Assembly: GCA_963728165.1 (NCBI GenBank)
Contig: CAVSIY010000006.1
Span: 868,001-932,000, forward strand
Reading direction: 5' to 3'
Origin: Hyphomicrobium_A sp963728165
GTDB lineage: Bacteria > Pseudomonadota > Alphaproteobacteria > Rhizobiales > Hyphomicrobiaceae
DNA: 64,000 bases
Below, one piece after another: positions 1 to 10,286 of the stretch. The notes beneath the pieces were generated by a model. That model worked only from the letters and a program-made list of their open reading frames with translations, was not told where the DNA came from and did no database searches. A program made the position numbers and the translations under genes. Every line of letters starts with the position of its first letter. Position 1 is the stretch's first letter.

Positions 1-413
1 GCTACTCGACCGTTGCCGGCATCCCGCTGCCCGACGTAGTGCGCATGGGCTGGATACGCCAGGAGCGCCTCGACGAGATCGTAGAGCGCACGCGCAAGGG
101 CGGCGGCGAGATCGTGGCGCTGCTCAAGACCGGCTCGGCCTATTATGCGCCGGCCTCCTCCGCGATCGAGATGACCGACAGCTACCTGAAGGACAAAAAG
201 CGCATCCTGCCCTGCGCCGCCTACCTGAACGGCGAGTACGGGGTCAAAGGCCTCTACGTCGGCGTGCCGGTGATCATCGGCGCGGGGGGCGCGGAGCGCA
301 TCGTGGAGATCGACCTCAACGCCGCCGAGCGCTCCATGTTCATCAAATCGGTCGAGTCGGTGAAGGGCCTCGTTGACGCCTGCACCAAGATCGCTCCCCA
401 GCTCGGCGCCTAG
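1..413 (+). CDS. mdh: Malate dehydrogenase, C-terminal part (5' end outside window)
   Basis: This is NAD-dependent malate dehydrogenase of the TCA cycle (malate to oxaloacetate, cytoplasm). Only the last 136 residues are present, read from base 3; the Rossmann half and the catalytic Asp/His pair lie upstream of the window. The visible part has the LDH/MDH C-terminal domain, with the strings SAYYAPASSAIEM and GLYVGVPVIIG that are typical of bacterial MDH of the LDH-like type. It ends 20 bases before sucC. The mdh-sucC-sucD-sucA order is characteristic of alphaproteobacteria and suggests one TCA operon. Confidence 0.93.
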   Translation, partial: YSTVAGIPLPDVVRMGWIRQERLDEIVERTRKGGGEIVALLKTGSAYYAPASSAIEMTDSYLKDKKRILPCAAYLNGEYGVKGLYVGVPVIIGAGGAERIVEIDLNAAERSMFIKSVESVKGLVDACTKIAPQLGA

Positions 414-433
414 TCACCTCTGAGAGGCCCCCT

Positions 434-1636
434 ATGAACATCCACGAGTACCAGGCCAAAGAGCTCCTGAAGCAATACGGGGTGCCGACGCCGAACGGCA
501 AGGCGGCCTTCTCGGGCCGCGAGGCCGGCGAGGCGGCCCAGGAGCTCGCCGGACCCATCTGGGTCGTCAAGGCGCAGATCCATGCAGGCGGGCGCGGCAA
601 GGGCAAGTTCAAGGAGAAGGCCGCCGGCGGCAAGGGCGGCGTCCGCTTCGCCAAGACCAAGGACGAGGTGCGCGCCATGGCCGAGCAGATGCTCGGCAAC
701 ACGCTCGTCACCAAGCAGACCGGACCCGCCGGGCGCGTCGTCAACCGCGTCTACATCGCGGAGGACTGCAAGATTGCGCGCGAGCTTTATCTGTCGGCGC
801 TCGTCGATCGCACCACCTCGCGCGTCGCCTTCATCGCCAGCCAGGCGGGCGGCATGAACATCGAGGAGGTGGCGGCCGAGACGCCGGAGAAGATCATCAC
901 CGTCACCATCGATCCGGCAACCGGCTATGCCCCGTTTCACGGGCGCAAGATCGCGTTCGCGCTCGGGCTCACCGGCAAGCAGCAGCAGGCGGCCTGCCAC
1001 AAGCTGATCGGCGACCTCTACAAGCTGGTCCTGGAAAAGGACGTGAGCCTGTTGGAGGTGAACCCGCTGGTCATCACCAGGGACGGGGAGCTCACCTGCC
1101 TCGACGCCAAGGTGAGCTTCGATTCCAACGCGCTCTACCGCCACCCCGACATCGTGGAGATGCGCGATCTCGGCGAGGAGGACCCGATGGAGGTCGAGGC
1201 CTCCCGGCACGACCTTTCGTATGTGAAGCTCGACGGCTCGATCGGCTGCATGGTCAACGGCGCCGGGCTCGCCATGGCGACCATGGATATCATCAAGCTT
1301 TATGGCGCCGAGCCCGCGAACTTCCTCGACGTGGGCGGGGGCGCGTCGAAGGAGAAGGTGCAGGCTGCCTTCAAGATCATTCTGTCGGACCCAGCGGTGA
1401 AGGGCATCCTGGTCAACATCTTCGGCGGCATCATGCGCTGCGATATCATTGCCGACGGCGTAGTGGCGGCCGCGCGCGAGATGGAGATCAAGGTTCCGCT
1501 CGTCGTCAGGCTCGAGGGCACCAACGTCGATCTGGGCAAGAAGATCCTGGGCGAGAGCGGCTTAAAGATCGTGCCGGCCGACGATCTCGCCGATGCCGCC
1601 GCCAAGATCACCGAGGCGGTGAAAGAGGCGGTCTGA
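434..1636 (+). CDS. sucC: Succinate-CoA ligase (ADP-forming) subunit beta
   Basis: This is the beta subunit of succinyl-CoA synthetase, which forms succinate and ATP from succinyl-CoA in the TCA cycle. It has 400 residues, close to the usual 385-400. An N-terminal ATP-grasp domain starts with MNIHEYQAKELLKQYGVPTP and carries the glycine/lysine-rich nucleotide loop near residues 52-70. The C-terminal ligase-CoA domain contains NIFGGIMRCDIIADGV. The ATG has a GAGAGG-type ribosome binding site. sucD follows 130 bases downstream and encodes the partner subunit. Confidence 0.97.
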   Translation: MNIHEYQAKELLKQYGVPTPNGKAAFSGREAGEAAQELAGPIWVVKAQIHAGGRGKGKFKEKAAGGKGGVRFAKTKDEVRAMAEQMLGNTLVTKQTGPAGRVVNRVYIAEDCKIARELYLSALVDRTTSRVAFIASQAGGMNIEEVAAETPEKIITVTIDPATGYAPFHGRKIAFALGLTGKQQQAACHKLIGDLYKLVLEKDVSLLEVNPLVITRDGELTCLDAKVSFDSNALYRHPDIVEMRDLGEEDPMEVEASRHDLSYVKLDGSIGCMVNGAGLAMATMDIIKLYGAEPANFLDVGGGASKEKVQAAFKIILSDPAVKGILVNIFGGIMRCDIIADGVVAAAREMEIKVPLVVRLEGTNVDLGKKILGESGLKIVPADDLADAAAKITEAVKEAV

Positions 1637-1766
1637 TCCCCGCCGGGCCTCTCAAGACGGCACGTTTTCGAATTTACGCGTTGTCGTCCGCATGCCCATT
1701 GGTCGAGCTTGATGCAGTGCAGCAAATGCCGCTAGACTGAGCGATCCAGGGGCAGCGGGCGGCAAC

Positions 1767-2693
1767 ATGGCCATTCTCGTCGACAAGTCCACTAAGGTGA
1801 TCTGCCAGGGGATCACCGGCAGTCAGGGTACGTTCCACACCAAGCAGGCCAAGGACTACGGCACCGCCATCGTCGGCGGCGTGACGCCCGGAAAGGGCGG
1901 AACCGTGCACAAGGACGACGAGCTCGTCGGCGTGCCGCTGTTCGATACGGTGATCGAGGCGAAGGCTGCGACCGGCGCCGACGCCACCGCCATCTACGTA
2001 CCGCCGCCGTTTGCAGCCGACGCCATCCTGGAGGCGATCGACGCGGGAATCGCGCTGATCGTCGCCATCACCGAGGGCATCCCCGTCCTCGACATGGTCA
2101 AGGTGAAGCGCGCGCTCGACGGCTCCAAGTCCCGCCTTATCGGGCCCAATTGCCCCGGCGTGCTCACGCCTGATCAGTGCAAGATCGGCATCATGCCGGG
2201 CAACATCTTCAAGGCCGGCAGCGTCGGCATCGTCTCCCGCTCGGGCACCCTGACCTACGAGGCCGTGAAGCAGACAACCGACGTGGGGCTTGGGCAGTCG
2301 ACGGCGGTGGGCATCGGCGGCGACCCCGTTAAAGGAACCGAGTTCATCGACGTGCTCGAGCTGTTCCTCGCCGATCCCGACACGCATTCGATCATCATGA
2401 TCGGCGAGATCGGCGGCGCGGCCGAGGAGGACGCGGCCGATTTCATCAAGGCCGAGGCCAAGCGCGGGCGCGCCAAGCCCATGGCCGGCTTCATCGCCGG
2501 CGTCACCGCGCCGCCCGGACGGCGCATGGGCCATGCCGGCGCCATCATCTCGGGCGGCAAGGGCAAGGCCGAGGACAAGCTCGAGGCCATGCGCTCGGCC
2601 GGCGTCGCCATCGCGGCGAGCCCTGCAGCGCTGGGGACGACGCTCCTCGATGTCCTAAAAGGTCAATCTCAGCATGCCAAAGTAGCGAAGTAA
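1767..2693 (+). CDS. sucD: Succinate-CoA ligase subunit alpha
   Basis: This is the alpha subunit of succinyl-CoA synthetase. It binds CoA in the N-terminal Rossmann domain (GITGSQGTFHTKQA near residues 16-29) and carries the phosphohistidine in GRRMGHAGAIISGGKGKAE near residues 251-269. At 308 residues it is slightly longer than the usual ~290, with a short unconserved tail after the last helix. It pairs with sucC upstream. The 110-base gap to sucA shows no recognisable gene. Confidence 0.97.
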   Translation: MAILVDKSTKVICQGITGSQGTFHTKQAKDYGTAIVGGVTPGKGGTVHKDDELVGVPLFDTVIEAKAATGADATAIYVPPPFAADAILEAIDAGIALIVAITEGIPVLDMVKVKRALDGSKSRLIGPNCPGVLTPDQCKIGIMPGNIFKAGSVGIVSRSGTLTYEAVKQTTDVGLGQSTAVGIGGDPVKGTEFIDVLELFLADPDTHSIIMIGEIGGAAEEDAADFIKAEAKRGRAKPMAGFIAGVTAPPGRRMGHAGAIISGGKGKAEDKLEAMRSAGVAIAASPAALGTTLLDVLKGQSQHAKVAK

Positions 2694-2803
2694 GCGTATG
2701 CTGCGCTGCACACTCGGGCTTCAGGTGTCGCCGTTGCATCTGATTTGAGCCGGTTCTTGAAGGCCCGCACTGCAGCAATTACCTGCTTTAAACGGATCCT
2801 TCC

Positions 2804-5772
2804 ATGTCTCGCCAACCTCTCAACGAACGCTTTCTGCGCACCTCCTTCCTCGGCGGCGCCAATGCTGCCTACGTGGAGGAGATGCAGGCCGAGTACGAGC
2901 GCAATCCCGGCTCGGTCAGCGACGAGTGGCGGCACTTCTTCGAAAGCCTCAACGAGGAGCGGGATCCAGGCCAGACGGACGCCCGCGGGCCCACCTGGGG
3001 CACGCGCCTGCCCGAGATCGAGGGCAACGGTGAGCTCGTTGCCGCGCTGACCGGCGACTACGAGGCGAGCGAGCGCTCCCTGCGCGACAGCCTGCAGGCC
3101 AAGGCGCAGTCCTTCGGCTTCGAGATGTCGCCGGCCGCCTCGCTGCGCGCCACCCAGGACTCGATCAGGGCGCTGATGCTGATCCGCGCCTACCGGGTGA
3201 TGGGCCACCTCGCCGCCAACCTCGATCCATTAGGGCTGGCCGACCGCAAGGTGCACCGCGAGCTCAAGCCCGAGACCTACGGCTTCACCGAGGCCGACCT
3301 CGACCGGCCCATCTTCATCGACCGGGTGCTGGGCCTCGAGACGGCGACCATGCGCCAGATCCTGCGCATCGTGCGCCGCACCTACTGCCGGCACATCGGC
3401 GTGCAGTTCATGCACATTACGAGCCCCGCCCAGAAGGCGTGGATTCAAGACCGCATCGAGGGCGAGGAGAAGGACATCCGCTTCACGCCGGAGGGGCGCC
3501 GCGCCATCCTGTCGAAGCTCATCGAGACGGAGACCTTCGAGAAGTTCTGCGAGGTGAAGTACACCGGCACCAAACGCTTCGGCATCGACGGGGCGGAGGC
3601 GATGGTCCCGGCCTTGGAGCAGATCATCAAGCGCGGCGGCCAGCTCGGCGTCAAAGAGATCATCATCGGCATGGCCCACCGCGGCCGCCTCAACGTGCTC
3701 GCCAACGTGATGGCCAAGCCCTACCGGGCGATCTTCAACGAGTTCAAGGGCGGATCGTGGAAGCCCGACGACGTGGAGGGCTCGGGCGACGTCAAATACC
3801 ACCTCGGCGCCTCGTCCGACCGCGCCTTCGACGGCAACAACGTGCACCTGTCGCTGACCGCCAATCCCTCGCACCTGGAGATCGTCGATCCCGTGGTGCT
3901 GGGCAAGGTGCGCGCCAAGCAGGATCAGCGCGGATGCGCGCCCGGCGAGCGCACGCCGGTGCTGCCGCTCTTGCTGCACGGTGATGCGGCCTTCGCCGGC
4001 CAGGGCGTGGTGGCGGAGTGCTTCGGGCTGTCGGGCCTCAAGGGCCACCGCACCGGCGGCTCCATCCACTTCATCATCAACAACCAGATCGGCTTCACCA
4101 CCAACCCGCGCTATTCGCGCTCCTCGCCCTATTGCTCCGACGTGGCGCGCATGATCGAGGCGCCGATCTTCCACGTGAACGGCGACGACCCGGAGGCCGT
4201 CGTCCACGTCGCCAAGATCGCCACCGAGTTCCGCCAGAAGTTCCAGAAGCCGGTCGTCATCGACATGTTCTGCTACCGGCGCTACGGCCACAACGAGGCC
4301 GACGAGCCGATGTTCACGCAGCCATTGATGTACAAGGCGATCAAGTCGCACCCGACCGTGATCGACATCTACTCAAAGCGCCTGGCCGAGGAAAACGTGG
4401 TGTCGCTGGAGGATGCCGGGCGCATCAAGACGGGTTTGCGCAGTCAGCTCGACGAGGAGTTCGCGTCTGCCGACTCCTACAAGCCCAACAAGGCCGATTG
4501 GCTCGACGGCCGCTGGGCCGGCATGGGGCAAGCCGACGACGACGAGCGCCGCGGCGTGACCGGCGTCGATCTCGAGCGGCTGCGGACCATCGGCCGGCGC
4601 ATCACCAGCATTCCACCCGACTTCCACGCCCACAAGGCGGTGGTCCGTCTCTTGGAGCGGCGCCGGCAGATGATCGATTTCGGGCGAGGGCATCGATTGG
4701 TCGATGGCCGAGCACCTCGCCTTCGGTGCGCTGCTCTCGGAGGGGTTCCCGGTGCGGCTCTCGGGTCAGGACTCCGAGCGCGGCACCTTCTCGCAGCGCC
4801 ACTCGGTGCTGATCGACCAGGAGACCGAGCGCCGCTGGACGCCCTTGAAGCACGTCGCCAACGATCAGGCGAACTTCGAGGTGATCAACTCGATGCTGTC
4901 GGAGGAGGCCGTGCTCGGCTTCGAGTACGGATACTCGCTGGCCGAGCCGCGCGCGCTGACCTTATGGGAGGCGCAGTTCGGCGATTTCGCCAACGGGGCG
5001 CAGGTCGTCTTCGACCAGTTCATCTCCTCGGGCGAGCGCAAGTGGCTGAGGATGTCGGGCCTCGTCTGCCTCTTGCCGCACGGCTACGAGGGCCAGGGGC
5101 CCGAGCACTCCTCGGCGCGGCTTGAGCGCTTCCTGCAGCTGTGCGCGGAGGACAACTGGCAGGTGGCGAACTGCTCGACGCCCGCCAACTACTTCCACAT
5201 CCTTCGCCGGCAATTGCATCGCAAGTTCCGCAAGCCGCTCATCCTGATGACGCCGAAGTCGCTGCTGCGCCACAAGCGGGTCCTCTCGAACCTGGAGGAG
5301 ATGGGCCCCAATACCAGCTTCCATCGCCTGCTTTGGGACGATGCCGAGCACCGGCCGGGTCAGAAGATCAAGCTCAAGCCCGACGACCAGATCAAGCGCG
5401 TGGTGTTGTGCTCGGGCAAGGTCTATTACGACCTCTACGAGACGCGCGAGGAGGCGGGCGTCGATGACGTCTACATCCTGCGCGTGGAGCAGCTCTACCC
5501 GTTCCCGGCCCGCGCGCTGATGTACGAGCTCAGCCGCTTCAAGCAGGCGGAGATCGTGTGGTGCCAGGAGGAGCCCAAGAACATGGGCGCGTGGAGCTTC
5601 ATCGAGCCGAACCTGGCTTGGGTGCTGGAGCGGATCGAGTCGAAAGCACCGACGCCCCGTCTACGCCGGACGGCCCGCGTCCGCGGCGACGGCCACGGGT
5701 CTCATGTCGAAGCATCTGCACGAGCAGAAGACACTGGCGGCCGAGGCGCTCTCGGGTGGGGAGGGTGCTTGA
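2804..5772 (+). CDS. sucA: 2-oxoglutarate dehydrogenase E1 component (two +1 frameshifts in this sequence)
   Basis: This is the thiamine-diphosphate-dependent E1 subunit of the 2-oxoglutarate dehydrogenase complex. The N-terminus (NERFLRTSFLGGANAAYVEEM) is the E2-binding segment of the family, and the HRGRLNVLANV region and GQDSERGTFSQRHSV are conserved E1 blocks. The reading frame breaks twice. One T too many in TTT at 4678-4680 shifts the frame just before the SGEGIDWSMAEHLAFGALL block. One C too many in CCCC at 5655-5658 shifts it again, after which the normal tail (VYAGRPASAATATGLMSKHL) runs to the TGA at 5770-5772. Removing both bases gives 988 residues, the normal family length. I infer sequencing errors; a genuine loss of E1 would break the TCA cycle. 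Confidence 0.93.
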
Positions 5773-5850
5773 GCGGCTCGCGATCCTGCCCGTGGGATCG
5801 GGTGCTTTCGGGATCGGGCCTATGGTTTTTTGCGGCGAGGTGAGGACGAG

Positions 5851-7152
5851 ATGGCGACCGAGATTCGCGTGCCGATACTGGGCGAGAGCGTAACCGAGGC
5901 GATCGTCGGGAAGTGGTTCAAGAGCGCGGGTGACGCAGTCGCGGTCGACGAGCCCCTGGTGGAGCTCGAGACCGACAAGGTCACGGTCGAGGTGCCGGCG
6001 CCAATCGCCGGCGTGTTGGGCGAGATCAAGGCCGCGGAGGGGACGACGGTCGCCGTCGGTGCGGTGTTGGTCGCCATCAGCAACGGCGCCGGAGCGGGCG
6101 CGGTCAAGACGGCGGCCCCTGCCGCAGCAGTGCCCGCGGCCAAGCCCGCGCCTGCCCCCCAGGCCGCTCCTGCCGCACCGAAGGCGGCAAAGGGCGCGAT
6201 GCCGCCGAGCCCGGCCGCGCGCAAAGAGCTCGCCGAGGCGGGTCTCGATGCGGGCGAGGTCAAGGGCTCGGGGCGGCGCGGCCAGGTCCTCAAGGAGGAT
6301 GTGGCGGCGGCCCGCGCTGAGGCCGAGGAGGAGCCGGAGGAGAGCGAGGAGCACGTCGAGCCCGCAAAGCCGGCTTCTCCGCTGTCCAAGGCCGCCGCGC
6401 CGGTTCCCGTCCCTGCACAGAGCCTGCGGCTGCCTTCGGGCGCCAACGACGCGGCGCGCGAGGAGCGCGTGCGCATGACCAGGCTGCGCCAGACCATCGC
6501 GCAGCGCCTGAAGGATGCGCAGAACACCGCGGCGATGCTGACGACGTTCAACGACGTCGACATGAGCGCGGTGATGAAGCTTCGCTCCCAGTACAAGGAG
6601 CTTTTCGAGAAGCGCCACGGCATAAAGCTCGGCTTCATGGGCTTCTTCGTCAAGGCGTGCCTGCAGGCCTTGAAGGAGATCCCGGCCGTCAACGCCGAGA
6701 TCGACGGCGACGAGATCATCTACAAGAACTACTACCATATCGGGGTCGCCGTCGGCACCGAGCGCGGGCTGGTGGTGCCGGTGATCCGCGAGGCCGACCG
6801 CATGAGCCTGGCCGAGATCGAGGCCCACATCACCGATTTCGGCAAGCGTGCCCGCGAGGGCAAGCTCGGCATCGACGAGATGCAGGGCGGCACCTTCACC
6901 ATCACCAACGGGGGGGTCTACGGCTCGCTCATGTCCACGCCCATCCTCAATGCGCCGCAATCGGGCATCCTCGGCATGCACCGTATCGAGGAGCGCCCGG
7001 TGGTACGCGACGGCCAGGTGGTGGCGCGGCCCATGATGTACCTGGCTTTGAGCTACGACCACCGCATCGTCGACGGTAAGGAGGCGGTCGCCTTCCTGGT
7101 GCGCGTGAAAGAGTGTCTCGAGGAGCCGCAACGGTTTATTCTGGAGCTCTAA
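5851..7152 (+). CDS. sucB: Dihydrolipoyl succinyltransferase (E2 of 2-oxoglutarate dehydrogenase)
   Basis: E2 transfers the succinyl group to CoA and forms the core of the 2-oxoglutarate dehydrogenase complex. The domains run in order: a lipoyl domain at about 1-76 with the lipoylated Lys in ELETDKVTVEVPAP, an Ala/Pro linker, a peripheral subunit-binding domain near 115-155 (SPAARKELAEAGLDAGEVKG), an Ala/Glu-rich linker and the catalytic domain from about 205. The active-site block is SYDHRIVDGKEAV near the C-terminus. The ATG at 5851 gives MATEIRVPILGES, the usual start; an in-frame codon at 5830 is less likely. It lies 78 bases after sucA. Confidence 0.96.
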   Translation: MATEIRVPILGESVTEAIVGKWFKSAGDAVAVDEPLVELETDKVTVEVPAPIAGVLGEIKAAEGTTVAVGAVLVAISNGAGAGAVKTAAPAAAVPAAKPAPAPQAAPAAPKAAKGAMPPSPAARKELAEAGLDAGEVKGSGRRGQVLKEDVAAARAEAEEEPEESEEHVEPAKPASPLSKAAAPVPVPAQSLRLPSGANDAAREERVRMTRLRQTIAQRLKDAQNTAAMLTTFNDVDMSAVMKLRSQYKELFEKRHGIKLGFMGFFVKACLQALKEIPAVNAEIDGDEIIYKNYYHIGVAVGTERGLVVPVIREADRMSLAEIEAHITDFGKRAREGKLGIDEMQGGTFTITNGGVYGSLMSTPILNAPQSGILGMHRIEERPVVRDGQVVARPMMYLALSYDHRIVDGKEAVAFLVRVKECLEEPQRFILEL

Positions 7153-7179
7153 GGCCTCAACGGCTGGGGGAGTTCAAGA

Positions 7180-7608
7180 ATGGCTGAGAGCGCAATTTCG
7201 TCGGCAATCGAGGTTTACCTCACGGTGAGCAAAGGCCTCGAGGCCATCGACTTCTACAAGAAGGCCTTCGGGGCGCACGTGGTTTATCAAGAGCTTACCG
7301 AGGACGGGACGCAGGTCATGCACGCCACTCTGGCGGCATTCGGCGGCCACTTCATGCTGTCGGACTATTTCCCCGAGTACATCAAGGACGTGTCGCCGCG
7401 TACCACCGAGGGTCAGGCCAGCATCACGGTGCAGGTCAATCTCAAGACGCCCTTGGAGGTGGATGGCGCCATCGCGCGGGCGCAGAACGCCGGCGCCACC
7501 GTCACCATGCCGCCGACCGATACGTTCTGGGTGATGCGCTACGGCCGCCTGAAGGACCCCTACGGGTACGTGTGGGCGTTCGGGGCGCCGCTGCCGCTCA
7601 ATCCGTGA
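7180..7608 (+). CDS. VOC-superfamily (glyoxalase/PhnB-like) protein
   Basis: This 142-residue protein has the vicinal-oxygen-chelate fold pattern, with paired beta-alpha-beta-beta-beta modules. Visible elements are an N-terminal SKGLEAIDFYKKAFGAHVVY, a central HATLAAFGGHFMLSD and a C-terminal RYGRLKDPYGYVWAF, as in PhnB/YdhR-like VOC proteins. The substrate is unknown and I see no basis to name one. It sits between sucB and lpdA, and its stop is only 10 bases from the lpdA start, so it is probably cotranscribed with the dehydrogenase complex. Confidence 0.85.
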   Translation: MAESAISSAIEVYLTVSKGLEAIDFYKKAFGAHVVYQELTEDGTQVMHATLAAFGGHFMLSDYFPEYIKDVSPRTTEGQASITVQVNLKTPLEVDGAIARAQNAGATVTMPPTDTFWVMRYGRLKDPYGYVWAFGAPLPLNP

Positions 7609-7618
7609 GGAACCCACC

Positions 7619-9019
7619 TTGAGCTCCTTCGACCTCATCGTCATCGGAACCGGCCCCGGCGGCTACGTCTGCGCCATCCGCGCAAGCCAGCTCGGCCTCA
7701 AGGTCGCCGTGGTCGAGAAGCGGGCCACCCACGGCGGCACCTGCCTCAACGTGGGCTGCATCCCTTCCAAGGCGCTGCTGCATGCTTCCGAGCTCTACGA
7801 GGAGGCCAAGCACGTGCTGGGCGACATGGGGATCGAGGTCAAGCCGAAGCTCGACCTCGCCCGGATGATGGCCTTCAAGGACGAGGGCGTGAAGGGCAAC
7901 GTCGACGGGGTGGCGTTCCTGTTGCGCAAGAACAAGGTCGACCACTTCCACGGGACGGCGCGCATTGCCGGCCCGGGCAAGGTCGAGGTCACCTTCATCA
8001 ACGGCGAGAAGCAGGCGCTCGAGGCCAAGGCCGTGGTCATCGCCACGGGCTCCGACGTGGCGCCGCTGCCCGGCATCGACATCGACGAGAAGACGGTCGT
8101 CTCCTCCACCGGCGCGCTGGCGCTGGCGAAGGTGCCGAAGCGGCTTCTGGTGGTCGGCGCCGGCGTCATCGGGCTGGAGCTCGGCTCGGTGTGGCGGCGG
8201 CTCGGCTCGGAGGTCACGGTCATCGAGTTCCTCGACCGCATCCTGCCCGGCCTCGACGGCGAGGTCGCCCGCCAGATGCAGAAGATCCTGACGAAGCAGG
8301 GGCTGAGCTTCAAGCTCGGGCACAAGGTGACCGCGATCGAGAAGGCGGGGGCGGCGCGCAAGGTCTCGGTCGAGCCGGCGGCCGGCGGCAAGGCGGAGAC
8401 GCTCGAGACCGACGTGGTGCTCGTCGCCATCGGCCGGGTGCCGCACACGGCGAGCTTAGGCCTCAGCGATGCCGGCATCGCGCTCGACAACCGCGGGCGC
8501 GTGATCGTGGATGAGCACTTTCAGACGAGCGTCGCCGGCATCTACGCCATCGGCGACGTGATCGCCGGGCCGATGCTCGCGCACAAGGCGGAGGACGAGG
8601 GCGTGGCGGTGGCCGAGATCCTTGCCGGCCAGGCCGGCCACGTGAACTACGACGTGATCCCCAACGTCATCTACACATTCCCCGAGGTGGCGAGCGTCGG
8701 CAAGTCGGAGGAGGAACTAAAGGCGGCCGGCATCGCCTATCGCGCCGGCAAGTTCCCCTTCACCGCCAACGGCCGCGCCAAGGCCAACAAGCAAACCGAC
8801 GGGTTCGTGAAGATCTTGGCCGACGCCGCGACCGACCGGGTGCTCGGCGTGCACATCATCGCCGCGCAAGCCAGCGAGATGATCGCGGAGGCGGCCGTGC
8901 TCATGGAGTTCGGCGGCTCGGCGGAGGATCTGGCGCGCACCTGTCACGCGCACCCGACGCTGACCGAGGCGGTTAAAGAGGCGGCGATGGCCGTCGACAA
9001 GCGCGCGATCCACATGTGA
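7619..9019 (+). CDS. lpdA: Dihydrolipoyl dehydrogenase (E3)
   Basis: E3 reoxidises the dihydrolipoyl group of E2 with NAD+ through FAD and a redox disulfide. The redox motif GGTCLNVGCIPSKALLH lies near residues 38-54, the FAD GxGxxG start near 8-13, the NAD-binding VVGAGVIGLELGSVWRRLG in the middle, and the catalytic HAHPTLTEAVKEA pair at the C-terminus. Its 466 residues match the family. The best start is a TTG at 7619, because MSSFDLIVIGTGPGG is the usual N-terminus, an AGGAAC-type ribosome site precedes it and no ATG is available. It completes the sucAB-lpd set. Confidence 0.96.
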   Translation: MSSFDLIVIGTGPGGYVCAIRASQLGLKVAVVEKRATHGGTCLNVGCIPSKALLHASELYEEAKHVLGDMGIEVKPKLDLARMMAFKDEGVKGNVDGVAFLLRKNKVDHFHGTARIAGPGKVEVTFINGEKQALEAKAVVIATGSDVAPLPGIDIDEKTVVSSTGALALAKVPKRLLVVGAGVIGLELGSVWRRLGSEVTVIEFLDRILPGLDGEVARQMQKILTKQGLSFKLGHKVTAIEKAGAARKVSVEPAAGGKAETLETDVVLVAIGRVPHTASLGLSDAGIALDNRGRVIVDEHFQTSVAGIYAIGDVIAGPMLAHKAEDEGVAVAEILAGQAGHVNYDVIPNVIYTFPEVASVGKSEEELKAAGIAYRAGKFPFTANGRAKANKQTDGFVKILADAATDRVLGVHIIAAQASEMIAEAAVLMEFGGSAEDLARTCHAHPTLTEAVKEAAMAVDKRAIHM

Positions 9020-9026
9020 GCCAGCA

Positions 9027-9126
9027 ACCGCTCACGAGGTCCCACCTCTCCCGTCATGGCGGAGCCATGCTTCGCATGGACGGGAGAGGTCGGCTGGACG
9101 CGCGCAGCGCGACAGCCGGGTGAGCG
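9027..9126. repeat. Palindromic intergenic repeat, copy 1
   Basis: This compound inverted repeat lies between lpdA and the GumN-like gene. The outer arms are CGCTCA/TGAGCG. The inner arms are ACCTCTCCCGTC at 9042-9053 and its complement at 9079-9090. Bases 9082-9124 match the reverse complement of 20870-20912 with a single mismatch over 43 bases, so this is one member of a dispersed family. It sits between convergent genes and could act as a terminator-like hairpin. Confidence 0.8.
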
Positions 9127-9155
9127 CATGATCGGTCTGAGGTGGGGGCCGACCG

Positions 9156-10158
9156 CTACTCAATCGCGGTGACGGTGTAGCCCGCCTGGCGCAGCAGCGC
9201 GACGAGCCCCTTCTTGCCCGACAGATGCAGTGCGCCGACGGCGATGAAGACGCCGCCCTGCTCCAAGCAGGGGCTCGGCGGAAACCTCCATCTTGGCGTT
9301 GCGCTCCACCAGGAGCTTCTGCTGGAAGCCGGCGAAGGCCTCGTCCCCGACGCCGACCTCCTTCGCGAGCGCGATCTGGAAGGGGATGGCCGCGCTGATC
9401 TCGCGCTTGAGGTAGAGCTGGACCAGCGTCTCCATCATGTCGTCGGTGCGGTCGGCGAATTTGAGGCTCGCGCGCAGCATCTTGAGCTGTTCCGATTGCG
9501 GCACGGCGGCGAGCGCCTGCAGCTGCTCCGGGATCGTCTCCAGGCCCACGACGTTGAGCCCGCGCGCCTTGCCGATCTCGGCAATCTTCATGTCGAGGAC
9601 GCGGGCGCCCTGTTGCACCTTGGTGCGCTCGCAGTCGGAGACCGAGAGGATCATGGTGACGATCCAGGGCTTGAACAGCGCCGCCAGATCGGCCGGCATC
9701 CCTGAGCGCGTGATGATGTTCTTCACCGTCTCGTACTCGGTATCCGAGAGCAGCTTGTCGAGGCGCTGCCCGTCGGTGAACATGACGAGCGGCGCCGACT
9801 TGGCGATGACGGAGGTCGTCGACTTCTCGGAGAGATCGGACACCTCGAGCGCGATGGTCTTGGCCTCGCCCAGTGCCGTCTCGACGGCGGGCGACAGGTG
9901 CGTGACGCGCTCGTCGGTCAGATGCACCGTGCCGAAGAGATAGGAGGCGGGGCGCCCGTCGCGCTCGATCTTCCACAAAAGCGCGTGCGAGTTCTCGGTG
10001 GCGTCGGCCGCGGCCATGATGCGGCGGTAGAGGTCGGGATCCTTCGCCTTGGTCTCGGCGAGCATGTCGACACCCTTGCAGGTCCCCGCGCTCGCCTCCT
10101 CGGCGCGGGCGCTGAAGCCCCCGAGCAACGCGGCAAGCGATGAAAGTGGCTGCAACAA
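9156..10158 (-). CDS. TraB/PrgY/GumN family exported protein (one +1 frameshift, perhaps a second)
   Basis: The protein has the GumN/TraB pattern: LLWKIERDGRPASYLFGTVH early on, an Ala-rich signal-like N-terminus, Cys residues, a LNVVGLET block and a C-terminal GALHLSGKKGLV segment. The role of the family is not well defined; it is related to Tiki-type metalloprotease folds. The C-terminus is reached only after removing one G from the GG at 9263-9264 (coding strand GAGCAGGGCGGC), which gives 333 residues from the TTG at 10158 to the TAG at 9156-9158. An ATG at 10183 in another frame opens a better signal peptide (MSFRPALRVVAA), and joining it to this frame would need another single extra base near 10140. 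Confidence 0.75.
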
Positions 10159-10286
10159 CTCGAAGTGCGGGACGGAAACTCATACGGACCCCTGAACCCC
10201 TGATGCGGATAGCTGAGAGCCTCCCTCCATCATGGGCTAGGCGCCAAAAAAAGGGGCAAAATTACGTCAAGGTTTCCGCAACTTAG

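Noticed and set aside
4678..5658. Programmed frameshifting or split sucA subunits
   Set aside because: No slippery heptamer, stem-loop or internal start fits, and E1 is one polypeptide in this class. Matching +1 events in unrelated genes point to error.
5599..7131. Long open frame antisense to sucB (510 codons)
   Set aside because: High GC leaves the opposite strand open. The frame is rich in Arg/His/Leu with no domain, and it lies wholly over an intact, conserved gene. The same reasoning excludes long antisense frames over sucC, lpdA, atpA, both atpD genes, atpF/atpA and the hydrogenase genes.
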